From positions 124,001 to 188,000 of the forward strand of contig NZ_VOUX01000001.1 of NCBI RefSeq assembly GCF_008011855.1: DNA of 64,000 nt, read 5' to 3'. This stretch comes from Serratia bockelmannii. Lineage in GTDB: Bacteria > Pseudomonadota > Gammaproteobacteria > Enterobacterales > Enterobacteriaceae. The position numbers and the translations under genes are program-made. Below the pieces are notes generated by a model that was not told the DNA's origin, made no database searches, and saw nothing but the letters and a program-made list of their open reading frames with translations. Positions 9,139 to 17,652 of this stretch are shown here, piece after piece; the first letter of the stretch is position 1, and each line of letters begins with the position of its first letter.

Positions 9139-9184
9139 GGTCTTATTTCCTATCTTTGTTCTTTACGATGTTTGTTTTGTAAGG

Positions 9185-9203
9185 TCGTTAAATTGATTAA
9201 CGA
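9185..9203. promoter_or_regulatory. Inverted repeat TCGTTAA-N5-TTAACGA upstream of DUF1471 copy 1
   Basis: Perfect 7-bp arms with a 5-bp spacer about 45 bp upstream of the start at 9138, extended by CGATAA. A further half site TCGTTAA lies at 9259-9265. The same arrangement recurs before copy 2, so it is likely an operator. The divergent TetR protein is the obvious candidate to bind it (inference). Confidence 0.6.
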
Positions 9204-9329
9204 TCGATAATTTAATGTTAGATGCCGGTTTGACGGATTGCAAGTATTTTTTTAATGCTCGTTAATTAATTTTTTTACGCCCTGGCGTTGTGAGCAAAAG
9301 GACAGGCAATCAGTTGGCTTAATGCTTTG

Positions 9330-9587
9330 TTATTGATAGATTTCTGCGGTACCATGCAGCTGGTTGTTACCGCCGGCGCCGATGATGCGGAAGGATTTTG
9401 CACCGGCCTGATCGGCTTTGGCGGCCAGGCTGTTTTCCAGCGAGGTCAGATCGGATGCGCCGCTGACGGTGATAACGCCCACTTTCTGCTGGTCTGCCGG
9501 TTGGTTCTGGACTAAATCGGCGGCGAAGCTGCCGAAGGAAACGCTGGCCAGAGTGAGAGCTGCTAAGGTTAATTTTAAGTTTTTCAT
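9330..9587 (-). CDS. DUF1471 (YhcN/BhsA/McbA family) periplasmic protein, copy 2
   Basis: 85-aa exported DUF1471 protein, tandem paralogue of the gene at 8881 and of the same length. The signal peptide is nearly identical (MKNLKLTLAALTLASVSFGSFA). The mature domain runs from ADLVQNQPADQQK to LHGTAEIYQ. The two copies differ at about 20 of 85 positions, mostly conservative changes, which suggests an old tandem duplication that included the promoter. It is divergent from the TetR regulator, with both sharing the 176-bp intergenic region that carries the repeat sites. Confidence 0.88.
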   Translation of the reverse strand: MKNLKLTLAALTLASVSFGSFAADLVQNQPADQQKVGVITVSGASDLTSLENSLAAKADQAGAKSFRIIGAGGNNQLHGTAEIYQ

Positions 9588-9635
9588 GATGTTAATTCCT
9601 TTCCGATAACGGTCAATAGAGGGTTTTAATCTGCT

Positions 9636-9655
9636 TCGTTAAATTATCTTAACGA
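9636..9655. promoter_or_regulatory. Inverted repeat TCGTTAA-N6-TTAACGA between DUF1471 copy 2 and tetR-like gene
   Basis: Perfect 7-bp arms, here with a 6-bp spacer, followed by TCGATAA as in the copy 1 promoter. A lone half site TCGTTAA lies at 9712-9718, nearer the regulator start. The placement suits a site controlling both divergent genes. TetR autoregulation from such an intergenic operator is typical of the family; the pairing here is inferred. Confidence 0.6.
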
Positions 9656-9763
9656 TCGATAACTAAATGCTAATCGGTTCTCGACGAGCGCGCAATATTT
9701 TTTTATAATGATCGTTAAGTTATTTGTGCTAAGCCTGCCGTGGAGCGGGATAGGAGAGGAACG

Positions 9764-10408
9764 ATGAGCATCAATGAAGCGGTCTGCGGCAAGAAAAGCC
9801 GTGGCAGACCAAAACAATTTGATCGCGACCGGGCGCTGGAAAGCGCGCTCGATCTGTTCTGGCGGCACGGTTATGAAGCCACCTCGCTGGCCGATCTGGT
9901 GGAAGTGACCGGCGCCAAGGCGCCGACGCTGTATGCGGAATTCGGCAACAAAGAGGGGATGTTCCGCGCGGCGGTGGAACGCTATCTGCAAAAATACACC
10001 ACCTGCACCAACCAGCTGTTGGAACAGGATGTGCCGGTGGCCGAGATCGTCGAGGCCTACGTGCGCTCTTCCGTCGAAGTGTTTACCGACCCCGATACGC
10101 CGTCAGGCTGTTTTATGGTGTGCGCCTCCGCGGCACTGTCGTCCGCTTCCGACGACGTCGCCCAGATGCTGCGCAAAAAACATCATGCCCAGGAAGCGGC
10201 GCTGAAAGTCTGCTTCGATCGCAAGGTGCAGCAGGGCGAATTGTTGGCGAAAACCGATACCGCGCTGCTGGCGAAATACGTCATTTGCACCATTGAAGGC
10301 ATGTCGGTGCAGGCGCGAGAAGGGGCAAGCCGGAGCGAGCTGTTGCGGTTGCTGGAGGCGCTGATGCTGGTGTGGCCGCGGCTCAGCCAGATTGGCAATA
10401 AGGTGTAA
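9764..10408 (+). CDS. TetR/AcrR family transcriptional regulator
   Basis: 214-aa one-component regulator. The N-terminal HTH is RDRALESALDLFWRHGYEATSLADLVEVTGAKAPTLYAEFGNKEGMF (cited by its ends; about residues 21-67), preceded by the basic GRPKQF. The C-terminal helical ligand domain has several cysteines. I prefer ATG 9764 because AGGAGAGGA sits 3-11 bases upstream; a GTG at 9740 would lengthen it by eight residues. It is divergent from the DUF1471 pair with shared repeat sites, so those genes are likely targets. The ligand is unknown. Confidence 0.88.
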   Translation: MSINEAVCGKKSRGRPKQFDRDRALESALDLFWRHGYEATSLADLVEVTGAKAPTLYAEFGNKEGMFRAAVERYLQKYTTCTNQLLEQDVPVAEIVEAYVRSSVEVFTDPDTPSGCFMVCASAALSSASDDVAQMLRKKHHAQEAALKVCFDRKVQQGELLAKTDTALLAKYVICTIEGMSVQAREGASRSELLRLLEALMLVWPRLSQIGNKV

Positions 10409-10413
10409 CAACA

Positions 10414-10433
10414 GGCCCGGTTTTCACCGGGCC
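10414..10433. terminator. Terminator between convergent tetR-like and metQ-like genes
   Basis: GGCCCGGT/ACCGGGCC stem of 8 bp with a 4-nt TTTC loop, placed between two convergent stops. There is no T-run, so its strength is uncertain. Confidence 0.5.
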
Positions 10434-10443
10434 GTATAACCTA

Positions 10444-11265
10444 CTACTGATTGACCGGGATCACCGCGCCCTGGTATTTCTCGCGGATAAAGTCCTGAAT
10501 CGGCTTGGAGTGCAGCACCTTCACCAGCGCCACGATCTCCGGCTTGTTCACGTCGGCTTTGTGCACGGTGATGATGTTGGCGTACGGGTTGTTTTCGCCG
10601 CTTTCGACCGCGATCGGATCCTTGGTCGGATTCAGCCCGGCGTCGATGGCGTAGTTGGCGTTGATCACCACGGCGTCACCTTCGTTGTTGTTGTACATCT
10701 GCGGCAGCAGCGCGCCTTCAACGTTCGCCTGGAACTTCAGGTGTTTCGGGTTTTCCACCACGTCGGCGATGCGCGCGTCCACCTTGCTCACCCCTGGCTT
10801 CAGCTTGATCACGCCTTGCTGTTCAAAGATTGACAGAATGCGGCCTTCTTCCGCCACCGCGTCGCGCATGATGATTTTGCCGTTTTCCGGCAGATCTTTC
10901 AGGCTCTTGTACTTCTTCGAGTAGATGCCGATAGGCTCAATATGGATCGCGCCGGCGCTGACGAAGTCGTAGCTCTTGTCGTCGGCGTGGTCTTTCAGCA
11001 CCGAGTTCAGGTAAGGCACGTGCTGGAAGTAGTTGGCGTCGATGTCGTGGCTGGCCAAGGCGGTGTTCGGCAGAATGTAATCCTGGAAGCGCTTGATCTG
11101 CAGATCGATGCCTTCCTTCGCCAGTATCGGTTTGGCCTGTTCGAGGATCTCGGCGTGCGGCACGTTGGAGGCGCCGACCACCAGCTTGGTCGCCGCGGCG
11201 GCGCCGTAAGAGGCGAGGGTGGCGACAGAGGCGAAAGCCAACATCAGTAAGTGCTTTTTCATCAT
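10444..11265 (-). CDS. MetQ/NlpA-family substrate-binding protein of ABC importer
   Basis: 273-aa periplasmic binding protein of the NlpA/MetQ family, which captures methionine or related compounds for a MetNI transporter. Motifs include LVVGASNVPHAEILE, NYFQHVPYLN and VINANYAIDAG. The signal peptide ends ATLASYGAAAATKL with no lipobox cysteine, unlike E. coli MetQ, a lipoprotein, so it is probably soluble. It is the third gene of a metN-metI-metQ-type operon read leftwards. The housekeeping metNIQ is expected elsewhere, so this is probably a paralogue with a related substrate. Confidence 0.85.
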   Translation of the reverse strand: MMKKHLLMLAFASVATLASYGAAAATKLVVGASNVPHAEILEQAKPILAKEGIDLQIKRFQDYILPNTALASHDIDANYFQHVPYLNSVLKDHADDKSYDFVSAGAIHIEPIGIYSKKYKSLKDLPENGKIIMRDAVAEEGRILSIFEQQGVIKLKPGVSKVDARIADVVENPKHLKFQANVEGALLPQMYNNNEGDAVVINANYAIDAGLNPTKDPIAVESGENNPYANIITVHKADVNKPEIVALVKVLHSKPIQDFIREKYQGAVIPVNQ

Positions 11266-11281
11266 CGTTTTCCTTGGTTAA

Positions 11282-11950
11282 TTAACGTTTATCGAGCGTT
11301 CTTGTCAGGGTGTCGCCAATGAACTGAATGACGAAAACGATCAGCAGAATCGTCAGCGTCGCCACCAGCGTCACGTCACTGTGGTTGCGTTGGAAGCCTT
11401 CCAGATAGGCCAGGTTGCCCAGGCCACCGGCGCCGATCACCCCGGCCATCGCGGTGTAGCTCACCAGCGCGATCAGGGTGACGGTGATGCCGGAAACCAG
11501 CGCCGGGGAACTCTCCGGCAGCAATACGCGGAAAATCAGGGTGCGGTTTTTGGCGCCCATCGACCGCGCCGCTTCGATTACCCCTTTGTCGACCTCGCGC
11601 AGCGCGATCTCCACCAACCGGGCGTAGAACGGCGCCGCGCCAACGATCAGCGCCGGCAGGGCAGCGTCCGCGCCGAGAATGGTGCCGATCAGCGATTTGG
11701 TGAACGGGATCAGCAGCACGATCAGAATGATGAACGGAATGGAGCGGAAGACGTTGACCAGTACGGAGATCAGCGAGTAGACAGCCCGGTTCTGCAGCAG
11801 CTGGCCCTTCGAGGTTAAAAACAGCAGCACGCCGAGCACGATGCCCAGCACCAGCGTGGCCAAACCGGCGATGCCGGTCATGTACAGCGTTTCCCAGGTG
11901 GCGTCCCACAGTTGGTCCAGACGCAGGTGGGGGAACAGGGATTCAATCAT
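11282..11950 (-). CDS. MetI-like ABC transporter permease
   Basis: 222-aa inner-membrane permease with five membrane segments. It carries the EAA coupling motif EAARSMGAKNRTLIFRVLLPE and the GVIGAGGLGNLAY block typical of MetI. Its start overlaps the end of the ATPase gene by 8 bp, and the binding-protein gene follows after 16 bp, so the three are one transcription unit. Confidence 0.9.
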   Translation of the reverse strand: MIESLFPHLRLDQLWDATWETLYMTGIAGLATLVLGIVLGVLLFLTSKGQLLQNRAVYSLISVLVNVFRSIPFIILIVLLIPFTKSLIGTILGADAALPALIVGAAPFYARLVEIALREVDKGVIEAARSMGAKNRTLIFRVLLPESSPALVSGITVTLIALVSYTAMAGVIGAGGLGNLAYLEGFQRNHSDVTLVATLTILLIVFVIQFIGDTLTRTLDKR

Positions 11951-12968
11951 GTTGGATAACCTCGACGGCGATATCTCTTTCGTGCAGCAGGCTGAGCATG
12001 TCGGCGACTTGTTGTTCGTTGCCTTCGGCGTGAATGTACAGTTCGCCGAACGAACCGTTGAGGGTGTGGCTGATCTTGCCGTGCAGAATGTTGACGGTCA
12101 GGGCGTAGCGCCGGATCACTTCGGAGATCACCGCCTGATGGGTTTGCACACCAACGAAGGTCAGCTTGAAAATCGCTCCCGGCAGATGAGCGGTGAGCCG
12201 CGGATTGAAGCTCTCTTCCGTGTCCGCATACTGCGACACCTGTTTGACGAACTGCCGGGTGATCGGCTGCTGTGGCCGGGTGAACACGTCAAGCACCGGG
12301 CCTTCTTCGACGATGCGGCCGTTTTCCATCACCGCCACGCGGTGGCAGATTTTGCGCACCACGTGCATCTCGTGGGTGATCAGCACGATGGTCAATTTCA
12401 GCTGGCGATTGATGTCCAGCAGCAGGTCGAGAATGGCGTCGGTGGTTTGCGGATCGAGCGCCGAGGTGGCCTCGTCGCACAGCAGCACGCTCGGGTTATT
12501 GGCCAGCGCGCGGGCGATGCCGACGCGCTGTTTCTGGCCGCCGCTGAGCTGCGACGGATAGGCGTTTTCGCGCCCCTGCAGGCCGACCAGCGCGATCAGT
12601 TCCGCCACGCGCGGCGCAATCTGCGCCTTGGGCACGCCGGCGATCTGCATGGAAAAAGCGATATTCTGGCTGACGGTGCGCGACCACAGCAGGTTGAAGT
12701 GCTGGAACACCATGCTGATTTTCAGGCGTGCCTGGCGCAGATGGCTCCCTTTGGCGCGGGCAATATCGAAACCGCCCACGTCAATGCGGCCGCTGGTGGG
12801 CGTTTCCAGGCCGTTGAGCAGGCGGATCAGCGTGCTTTTCCCGGCGCCGCTGTAGCCGATGATGCCGTAAATTTGCCCGGCCTCTATCGCCAGACTGACG
12901 TCGTCAACTGCCACGACGCGGCCCTGTGCGCTGTCAAAAGTTTTGCAAACGTTCGAAAGAACGATCAT
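11943..12968 (-). CDS. MetN-like ABC transporter ATPase with NIL domain
   Basis: 341-aa ATPase. It has Walker A GYSGAGKST (about 39-47), signature LSGGQKQR, Walker B VLLCDEATSALD and the H-loop LITHEMH. The C-terminal ~80 residues form the NIL regulatory domain, which in E. coli MetN binds methionine and inhibits transport. First gene of the operon. I looked for MetJ boxes (AGACGTCT) in the upstream 200 bp and saw none, which argues against simple methionine-repressor control. Confidence 0.9.
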   Translation of the reverse strand: MIVLSNVCKTFDSAQGRVVAVDDVSLAIEAGQIYGIIGYSGAGKSTLIRLLNGLETPTSGRIDVGGFDIARAKGSHLRQARLKISMVFQHFNLLWSRTVSQNIAFSMQIAGVPKAQIAPRVAELIALVGLQGRENAYPSQLSGGQKQRVGIARALANNPSVLLCDEATSALDPQTTDAILDLLLDINRQLKLTIVLITHEMHVVRKICHRVAVMENGRIVEEGPVLDVFTRPQQPITRQFVKQVSQYADTEESFNPRLTAHLPGAIFKLTFVGVQTHQAVISEVIRRYALTVNILHGKISHTLNGSFGELYIHAEGNEQQVADMLSLLHERDIAVEVIQHD

Positions 12969-13203
12969 AACGAAGCGGATCCTTATCGATACATCACAGC
13001 ATTCCGTCCGGAGCGCGTTGCGCCGGACAGGGATCGTTCGGCTTTTCAGCGGGGCACAACCCGGCGGGAAGTGGCGGACGGAACCTCTGTTGCGGGTGAA
13101 TACCGGGCAATCCTACCGAGGGTTGATAGTGACAGGAAGAATGTAAAATCTATTACTTATTCTGATTTGATATATTAAACGGCGGGCGCCATGGGGGGAG
13201 AAA
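12969..13203. promoter_or_regulatory. Leader region of metN-like operon
   Basis: 235 bp without a gene. It contains an inverted repeat GTCCGG/CCGGAC (13006-13011 and 13023-13028) about 40 bp upstream of the metN-like start, and an AT-rich segment (13141-13180) that could hold the promoter. No recognised operator is visible. Confidence 0.3.
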
Positions 13204-13224
13204 ACCGGCCGCTGGGCGGCCGGT
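13204..13224 (-). terminator. Terminator of yjaB-like gene
   Basis: 9-bp stem ACCGGCCGC/GCGGCCGGT with a TGG loop. On the minus strand it is followed by TTTT, just past the stop at 13231. Confidence 0.65.
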
Positions 13225-13230
13225 GGAGGG

Positions 13231-13674
13231 CTAGCGTTTTTCCAGCTTCATGTGCAGCAGCGGGAACGGGTTGCCCTGGCCGTCGAGCGGCGAGCGGCCG
13301 GTGATGACAAAACCGTAGTGGCGGTAGAAGCCGCTGGCCTGCGGATTTTGCTCGTTCACGTCCAGCTGCAGCTCATCGTGCAGCGTTTCCGCGTGGGTCA
13401 GCAGCGCTTTGCCCACCCCTTTGCCGCGCTGATCGGCGTCGATAAACAGCATCTCCACCTTGTTGCCGTTCAGACCGATAAAGCCGCAGGGATGCCCCGG
13501 CCGCTCTTCGGCCACCCAAACGTTGACCGCCGGCAGGTAGTCGTTCAGCACCAGCGGGAACAGCTGTGCGATGTTGTCTTCGGTTAAAAAGTGGTGAGTG
13601 GCGCGCACCGAACGCAGCCAGATATCTGCCAATTGCGCGTTGTCTTCCGCCGCGCGTGCTCTGATGGTAATCAT
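13231..13674 (-). CDS. yjaB: GNAT family N-acetyltransferase, YjaB-like
   Basis: 147-aa acetyl-CoA dependent N-acetyltransferase, the same length as E. coli YjaB. Shared blocks are IWLRSVRATHHFLT, VEMLFIDADQRGKGVGKALL (acetyl-CoA pyrophosphate loop Q/RGKGVG), DVNEQNPQASGFY and GFVITGRSPLDGQGNPFPLL. The acceptor is unknown. Single gene with its own terminator. Confidence 0.85.
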   Translation of the reverse strand: MITIRARAAEDNAQLADIWLRSVRATHHFLTEDNIAQLFPLVLNDYLPAVNVWVAEERPGHPCGFIGLNGNKVEMLFIDADQRGKGVGKALLTHAETLHDELQLDVNEQNPQASGFYRHYGFVITGRSPLDGQGNPFPLLHMKLEKR

Positions 13675-13916
13675 CGAACTCTCTGCTATCTAAGTTGAAG
13701 GAAAAGAAACTAGATAGAGGTTTTGTGGGGTTAGTGCCGAATTAACGTGGGTTAACGCCCTGCAAAGCGCCTCTGCAGTGGATCGAATAGGCCCGCCTGG
13801 TTGCAAGCGGTATAACAACTGTAATTCAGTAAGTTAATGCTTTCAACCGCCGCAGGGCGCAATGAGGCGCTCGCCGCGTGATACACTGGCCGCTGAATGA
13901 GCAAGAGGGCGGCAGG

Positions 13917-14789
13917 ATGGAAGCGGTACGCGCAGCGATAGAAAAACAGGTGCTCAGCCTGACCGGGTTGGCGCTCGGCGGCGTCGATTTTGAGAATCCG
14001 CCCGGCGATCCGGGGCTGTTCGGCCCGCAGTCGGTCATCTGGCAGGTACACCGCGATTTCACCCCAATGCTGTGCGGCGGCGTCAGCGCCTTGCTGTTGC
14101 AAATGCTGCACCCGTTGGCGCTGGCCGGCGTATGGGATCACTCCAACTTCCGCGACGATATGATTGGCCGCCTGCGCCGCACCAGCCAGTTCGTGTCGGT
14201 TACCACCTTCGGCCCGACCGCCGAGGCGGAGCGGCTGATCGCCAAAGTCAAAGCCATCCACCTGCGGGTGACCGGCGTCGGCAGCGACGGCACGCCCTAT
14301 GCCGCCAGCGATCCGGCGCTGCTGACCTGGGTGCACGTGGCGGAGAGCAGCCGTTTTCTGGCCAGCCACCTGCGCTACCGCAACCCGCATCTTTCCCGCG
14401 ATTTGCAGGATCAATACTACCGCGAAGCGGCGCGCGTGGCCGCCGCGCTGGGGGCGACAGCTATCCCTCAGTCCTGCGCGGAGGTAGACGACTATCTGCA
14501 GGCGATGCGGCCGCAGCTGGTCTGTGACGAACGCACCCAAGAGGTGGCGCGCATTCTGCTGAAGGCGCCGGCGCCGAGCGCGTTGGCGCGCCCGCTCGGC
14601 GGGGTGGTGATGCAGGCGGGCATCGATCTGTTGCCCGATTGGGCGCAGCGGCAGTTCGGCTTTCATCCGGGCGCGTTGCGGCGGCGGTTGGTGCGAACGG
14701 GGGCTGCAGGCCTCGGCAAAGTGCTGGGCGCGTCGATGCGCAACGGTTCCTATCAGCGCGCGGTGCGGCGCATCACTCAGCCGTCATGA
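13917..14789 (+). CDS. Oxygenase MpaB family (DUF2236) protein
   Basis: 290-aa protein of the MpaB/rubber-oxygenase (DUF2236) family. These are heme-type oxygenases or relatives, defined by conserved His/Arg residues. Visible are LQMLHPLALAGVWDHSNFRDD, a heme-ligand region candidate, and LLTWVHVAESSRFL. No signal peptide. I start at ATG 13917, with a purine-rich AGAGGGCGGCAGG before it; a GTG at 13878 in the same frame would add 13 residues. Substrate unknown. Confidence 0.75.
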   Translation: MEAVRAAIEKQVLSLTGLALGGVDFENPPGDPGLFGPQSVIWQVHRDFTPMLCGGVSALLLQMLHPLALAGVWDHSNFRDDMIGRLRRTSQFVSVTTFGPTAEAERLIAKVKAIHLRVTGVGSDGTPYAASDPALLTWVHVAESSRFLASHLRYRNPHLSRDLQDQYYREAARVAAALGATAIPQSCAEVDDYLQAMRPQLVCDERTQEVARILLKAPAPSALARPLGGVVMQAGIDLLPDWAQRQFGFHPGALRRRLVRTGAAGLGKVLGASMRNGSYQRAVRRITQPS

Positions 14790-14952
14790 GCCGCAGCCGC
14801 TATAATTAACCTTTGTTTATCTTCGTTTACGGCCGTTTTTGAGACTTTTACGGGTGATCCGGCCAGTAATGCGTTTTACACTTGAGGGCAAAGCCACATT
14901 CCATTTTTTGCGCGCAGCCGATTCTGCCGCGCCCTGACCCTATTGAGGTGAT

Positions 14953-16056
14953 ATGAACGAGTCATACGTACTTGCTGAAGTCAGCAATGAGAACCAGACG
15001 CTGGTCGCGGTGGTTCAGCAAGATCACCGGGCAGCCTATTTTTACATCTATCCCGCCGAAGCCTACAGCGATCGCTATCAGGTGCGCGCCTGCTGGCTGC
15101 GCAATCTGGCCGCCGCGCCGCTGCAGGAAGACCGCGCCGCGCTGGAGCAGGGGCAACCGCCGATGCTGGCGGCGGAATTTTGCCGCAACCTGGAAGGGGA
15201 AGCGCCGCTGAACCCGGAAGGGCTGATGGTGGTGTGGAGCGAAAGCGACGACGGCGCGGCCCTGTGGTATTACGGCCAACTGCTGGCGGTGATCCCCGGC
15301 TGGAGCCTGTATATCGACCATTCGGTGTGCTATTCGGCCAGCTGCATCAAGGAGAGCCCGTTGGCCTATCCACTCGGTTCGGCCTCGACCAACACGCAAT
15401 ATGCGCAGGCGGAAAGCACCCGCCAGTTTTGGCGCAGCTGGCAGCGTGAAGAGGGCAATCCGTGGCCGAAGATGCAGCGCGATTTTCAGGCGCGCTATGA
15501 GCAGCATTTCGGCCCTTCGGTAAAATACTACGCCATCGATCAGGGCAAGTGGCCGCCGATGGCCATCACTCAGCACGAGCGCGACGGCATCTATTACTTC
15601 CTCACCATGGGCGTCAGCATTCGGCCGATGCCGTGGGTGGAGATCCTGTTCAACGATGAGGCTTCGCGCTATCGCCGCATGGAGATGGCGATCGCCATCG
15701 ACAGCCAATACATGACCGAAGACAACGCGGTGCAGATGGCCAGCGCGCTGGCCGGTTTCGCGCACGCGCCTTGGGCGCGGCTGACCTGGATCGGCGAAGG
15801 GCATACGCTGGAGTCGGACGTGGCGCCGCTGGGCTACGAGGGCTATATTTTATCGTCGTCCTTCTACCCGCATAGCGCGCACCTGGCTCTGCCGCAGCAG
15901 TACGGCGATCCGGTGAACCTGTTTTGGGCCAGCCCGGTGTTTACCGCCGAGCGCCAGCTGGCGCACGCCACGCCGAACGGCGGGCACGATCTGGTGAACC
16001 GGTTGCGTGAGCAGGGCGTCGATCATATTTTCCGCCCGCGCCAGCCGGTGTGCTGA
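14953..16056 (+). CDS. Suppressor of fused (SUFU)-domain protein
   Basis: 367-aa cytoplasmic protein. The C-terminal half, about residues 165-365, reads as a bacterial SUFU domain (ITQHERDGIYYFLTMGVSIR, then PWVEILFNDEASRYRRMEMAIAID, cited in parts). The N-terminal ~150 residues are unassigned, rich in Trp/Tyr and acidic residues. Bacterial SUFU proteins are often found near polymorphic toxin systems as possible immunity proteins, but no toxin is visible here. The preceding 160 bp hold only promoter-like AT stretches. Confidence 0.6.
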   Translation: MNESYVLAEVSNENQTLVAVVQQDHRAAYFYIYPAEAYSDRYQVRACWLRNLAAAPLQEDRAALEQGQPPMLAAEFCRNLEGEAPLNPEGLMVVWSESDDGAALWYYGQLLAVIPGWSLYIDHSVCYSASCIKESPLAYPLGSASTNTQYAQAESTRQFWRSWQREEGNPWPKMQRDFQARYEQHFGPSVKYYAIDQGKWPPMAITQHERDGIYYFLTMGVSIRPMPWVEILFNDEASRYRRMEMAIAIDSQYMTEDNAVQMASALAGFAHAPWARLTWIGEGHTLESDVAPLGYEGYILSSSFYPHSAHLALPQQYGDPVNLFWASPVFTAERQLAHATPNGGHDLVNRLREQGVDHIFRPRQPVC

Positions 16057-16081
16057 CGCGGCTTAATCTTCGGGAGCCGCC

Positions 16082-16609
16082 ATGACCACCGCGCTGTTGA
16101 TTATCGATGTGCAGGAAGGATTGTTTACGCCGCCGCCGGCGGATGCCGCGGGCACCGTTGCGCGCATCAACCAACTGAGCGAGCGCGCCCGCCGGGCGGG
16201 CGTGCCGGTTGTCGTCATTCAGCACCATACGCCGGACGACGAACTGCCGCACGGCAGCGCCGCCTGGCAAGTGCTTGCGGCGCTGAAGGTGGCGCCAGGC
16301 GACCATCGGGTGGATAAAACCACGCCGGACTCGTTCCTGCGCACTTCGCTTGGCGCGTTGCTGATCGCCAACGGCGTATCGCAGTTGGTGGTTTGCGGTT
16401 ACTCCACGCCGTTTTGCATCGATACCACGGTGCGCAGCGCCGCGGCGCACGGCTATCCGGTGACGCTGGCGGCGGATGCCCACACCTGCCACGACAAATC
16501 CTATGCCGACGGCCTGCTGATCCGTACCCACCATAACGAGACGCTGTCGAATATCGACAGCTTCGGCGTGCCGATCCGCGCCGTGCCCGCAGCGGACATC
16601 GTGTTCTGA
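16082..16609 (+). CDS. Isochorismatase-like cysteine hydrolase
   Basis: 175-aa isochorismatase-fold hydrolase. Likely triad: Asp in LLIIDVQEGLF (residue 8), Lys in HRVDKTTPDSF, and Cys in LVVCGYSTPFCIDTTVRSA (the second cysteine, following TPF). The family hydrolyses amides or vinyl ethers, and the substrate cannot be assigned. The start ATG 16082 has GGGAG upstream, 25 bp after the SUFU gene, so co-transcription is possible. Confidence 0.85.
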   Translation: MTTALLIIDVQEGLFTPPPADAAGTVARINQLSERARRAGVPVVVIQHHTPDDELPHGSAAWQVLAALKVAPGDHRVDKTTPDSFLRTSLGALLIANGVSQLVVCGYSTPFCIDTTVRSAAAHGYPVTLAADAHTCHDKSYADGLLIRTHHNETLSNIDSFGVPIRAVPAADIVF

Positions 16610-16617
16610 GAACGGAA

Positions 16618-16639
16618 AACGGGGGCCAGCGCCCCCGTT
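16618..16639. terminator. Bidirectional terminator
   Basis: AACGGGGG/CCCCCGTT-type hairpin (loop within CCAGCG) between convergent genes. A-rich on the left and T-containing on the right. Confidence 0.7.
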
Positions 16640-16641
16640 CG

Positions 16642-17520
16642 TTATTTCAGGCCCGCCCGCCGCGCCGCCACCTTGGCCAGCGCCGCCCAGTCCAGATCCG
16701 CATCCCCTTGCGCCATCGCGTCGAGGAAGTTGTCCTTCAGCACTCCGGCGAACGGCATCGGCGTATGGCTGTCGGCGCCGGCGGCCAGCGCCAGCCCGAC
16801 GTCCTTCAGCCCCAGCGCCAGCCGGAATCCGGCGGGTGAATATTTCTCGGCGGCGATCAGCGCACCATAGCCCTGGTAAGCCGGGGCGGCGAAGACGGTG
16901 CTGCTCAGCATCTGCAGGTAGTCGGCGCCGGAAACGCCGTAGTTGCGCACCAGCGCGCTGCCTTCCGCCATCGCTTCAATGGCGCTGGCCAGCGTAAAGT
17001 TGGTGGCGATTTTGACCACGTTGGCCTGCGCCGGGTCGGCGCCGAAGTGCCAGGTTTTCTGGCCGAGGGCATCGAACAGCGGTTGCGCTTGCTTCAGCCG
17101 TTCGCTATCGCCGGCTGCCAGAATATTCAGCTTGCCGGCGGCGGCCACGTCGATCCGCCCCAGCACCGGTGCGGCGAGATAGCCGATGCCGTGTTCCGCA
17201 TGCAGCGTCGTCAGGCGTTTGGCTAGCTCGACCGAGATGGTCGCCATATTGATATGCAGCGCGCCCGGTTTCATCCGCTGCAGCAATCCGCTGTCCACCA
17301 CCACCTGTTGCGTGGCGGCATCGTCGGCCAGCATGGTGATCAGCACGTCGGCATCGGCCAACTGCTCCGGCCGTTCGGCCTGCCGTGCGCCGGCGCTCAC
17401 CAGCGGCTGCGCCGCCTGCGGCGAGCGGTTCCATACCGTCAACGCGAAGCCCGCCTGCACCAGGTTAGTTGCCATGGCGCTGCCCATCCCACCCAGTCCG
17501 GCAAATCCGATCTTCATCAT
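16642..17520 (-). CDS. NAD(P)-dependent beta-hydroxyacid dehydrogenase (GLYR/HIBADH family)
   Basis: 292-aa oxidoreductase. The N-terminal Rossmann fold has GFAGLGGMGSAMA (GxGxxG). The substrate region in this protein reads YLAAPVLGRIDVAAAGKL, where the family has DAPVSGG. The catalytic lysine sits in NVVKIATNF. It resembles glyoxylate/succinic semialdehyde reductases and 3-hydroxyisobutyrate dehydrogenases; the altered substrate loop makes the substrate uncertain. Monocistronic, convergent with the hydrolase. Confidence 0.85.
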   Translation of the reverse strand: MMKIGFAGLGGMGSAMATNLVQAGFALTVWNRSPQAAQPLVSAGARQAERPEQLADADVLITMLADDAATQQVVVDSGLLQRMKPGALHINMATISVELAKRLTTLHAEHGIGYLAAPVLGRIDVAAAGKLNILAAGDSERLKQAQPLFDALGQKTWHFGADPAQANVVKIATNFTLASAIEAMAEGSALVRNYGVSGADYLQMLSSTVFAAPAYQGYGALIAAEKYSPAGFRLALGLKDVGLALAAGADSHTPMPFAGVLKDNFLDAMAQGDADLDWAALAKVAARRAGLK

Positions 17521-17617
17521 GCGCTCCTTTTTCAGGTTGAAGGTTTTACCCTAGCGCGCCGGGCCAGGAACGCAAATGCCGGAGTGTAACGCCGTCTTAC
17601 GCGCCGGCGGCGGGCTA

Positions 17618-17644
17618 TTGACGCATTGCCGCTGCGGGTATACC
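17618..17644 (+). promoter_or_regulatory. Putative promoter of trpS2 leader
   Basis: TTGACG at 17618-17623 and TATACC at 17639-17644, with a 15-bp spacer. It would start RNA near 17651, almost at the leader-peptide ATG. The short spacer makes this tentative. Confidence 0.4.
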
Positions 17645-17652
17645 TTGATGGC

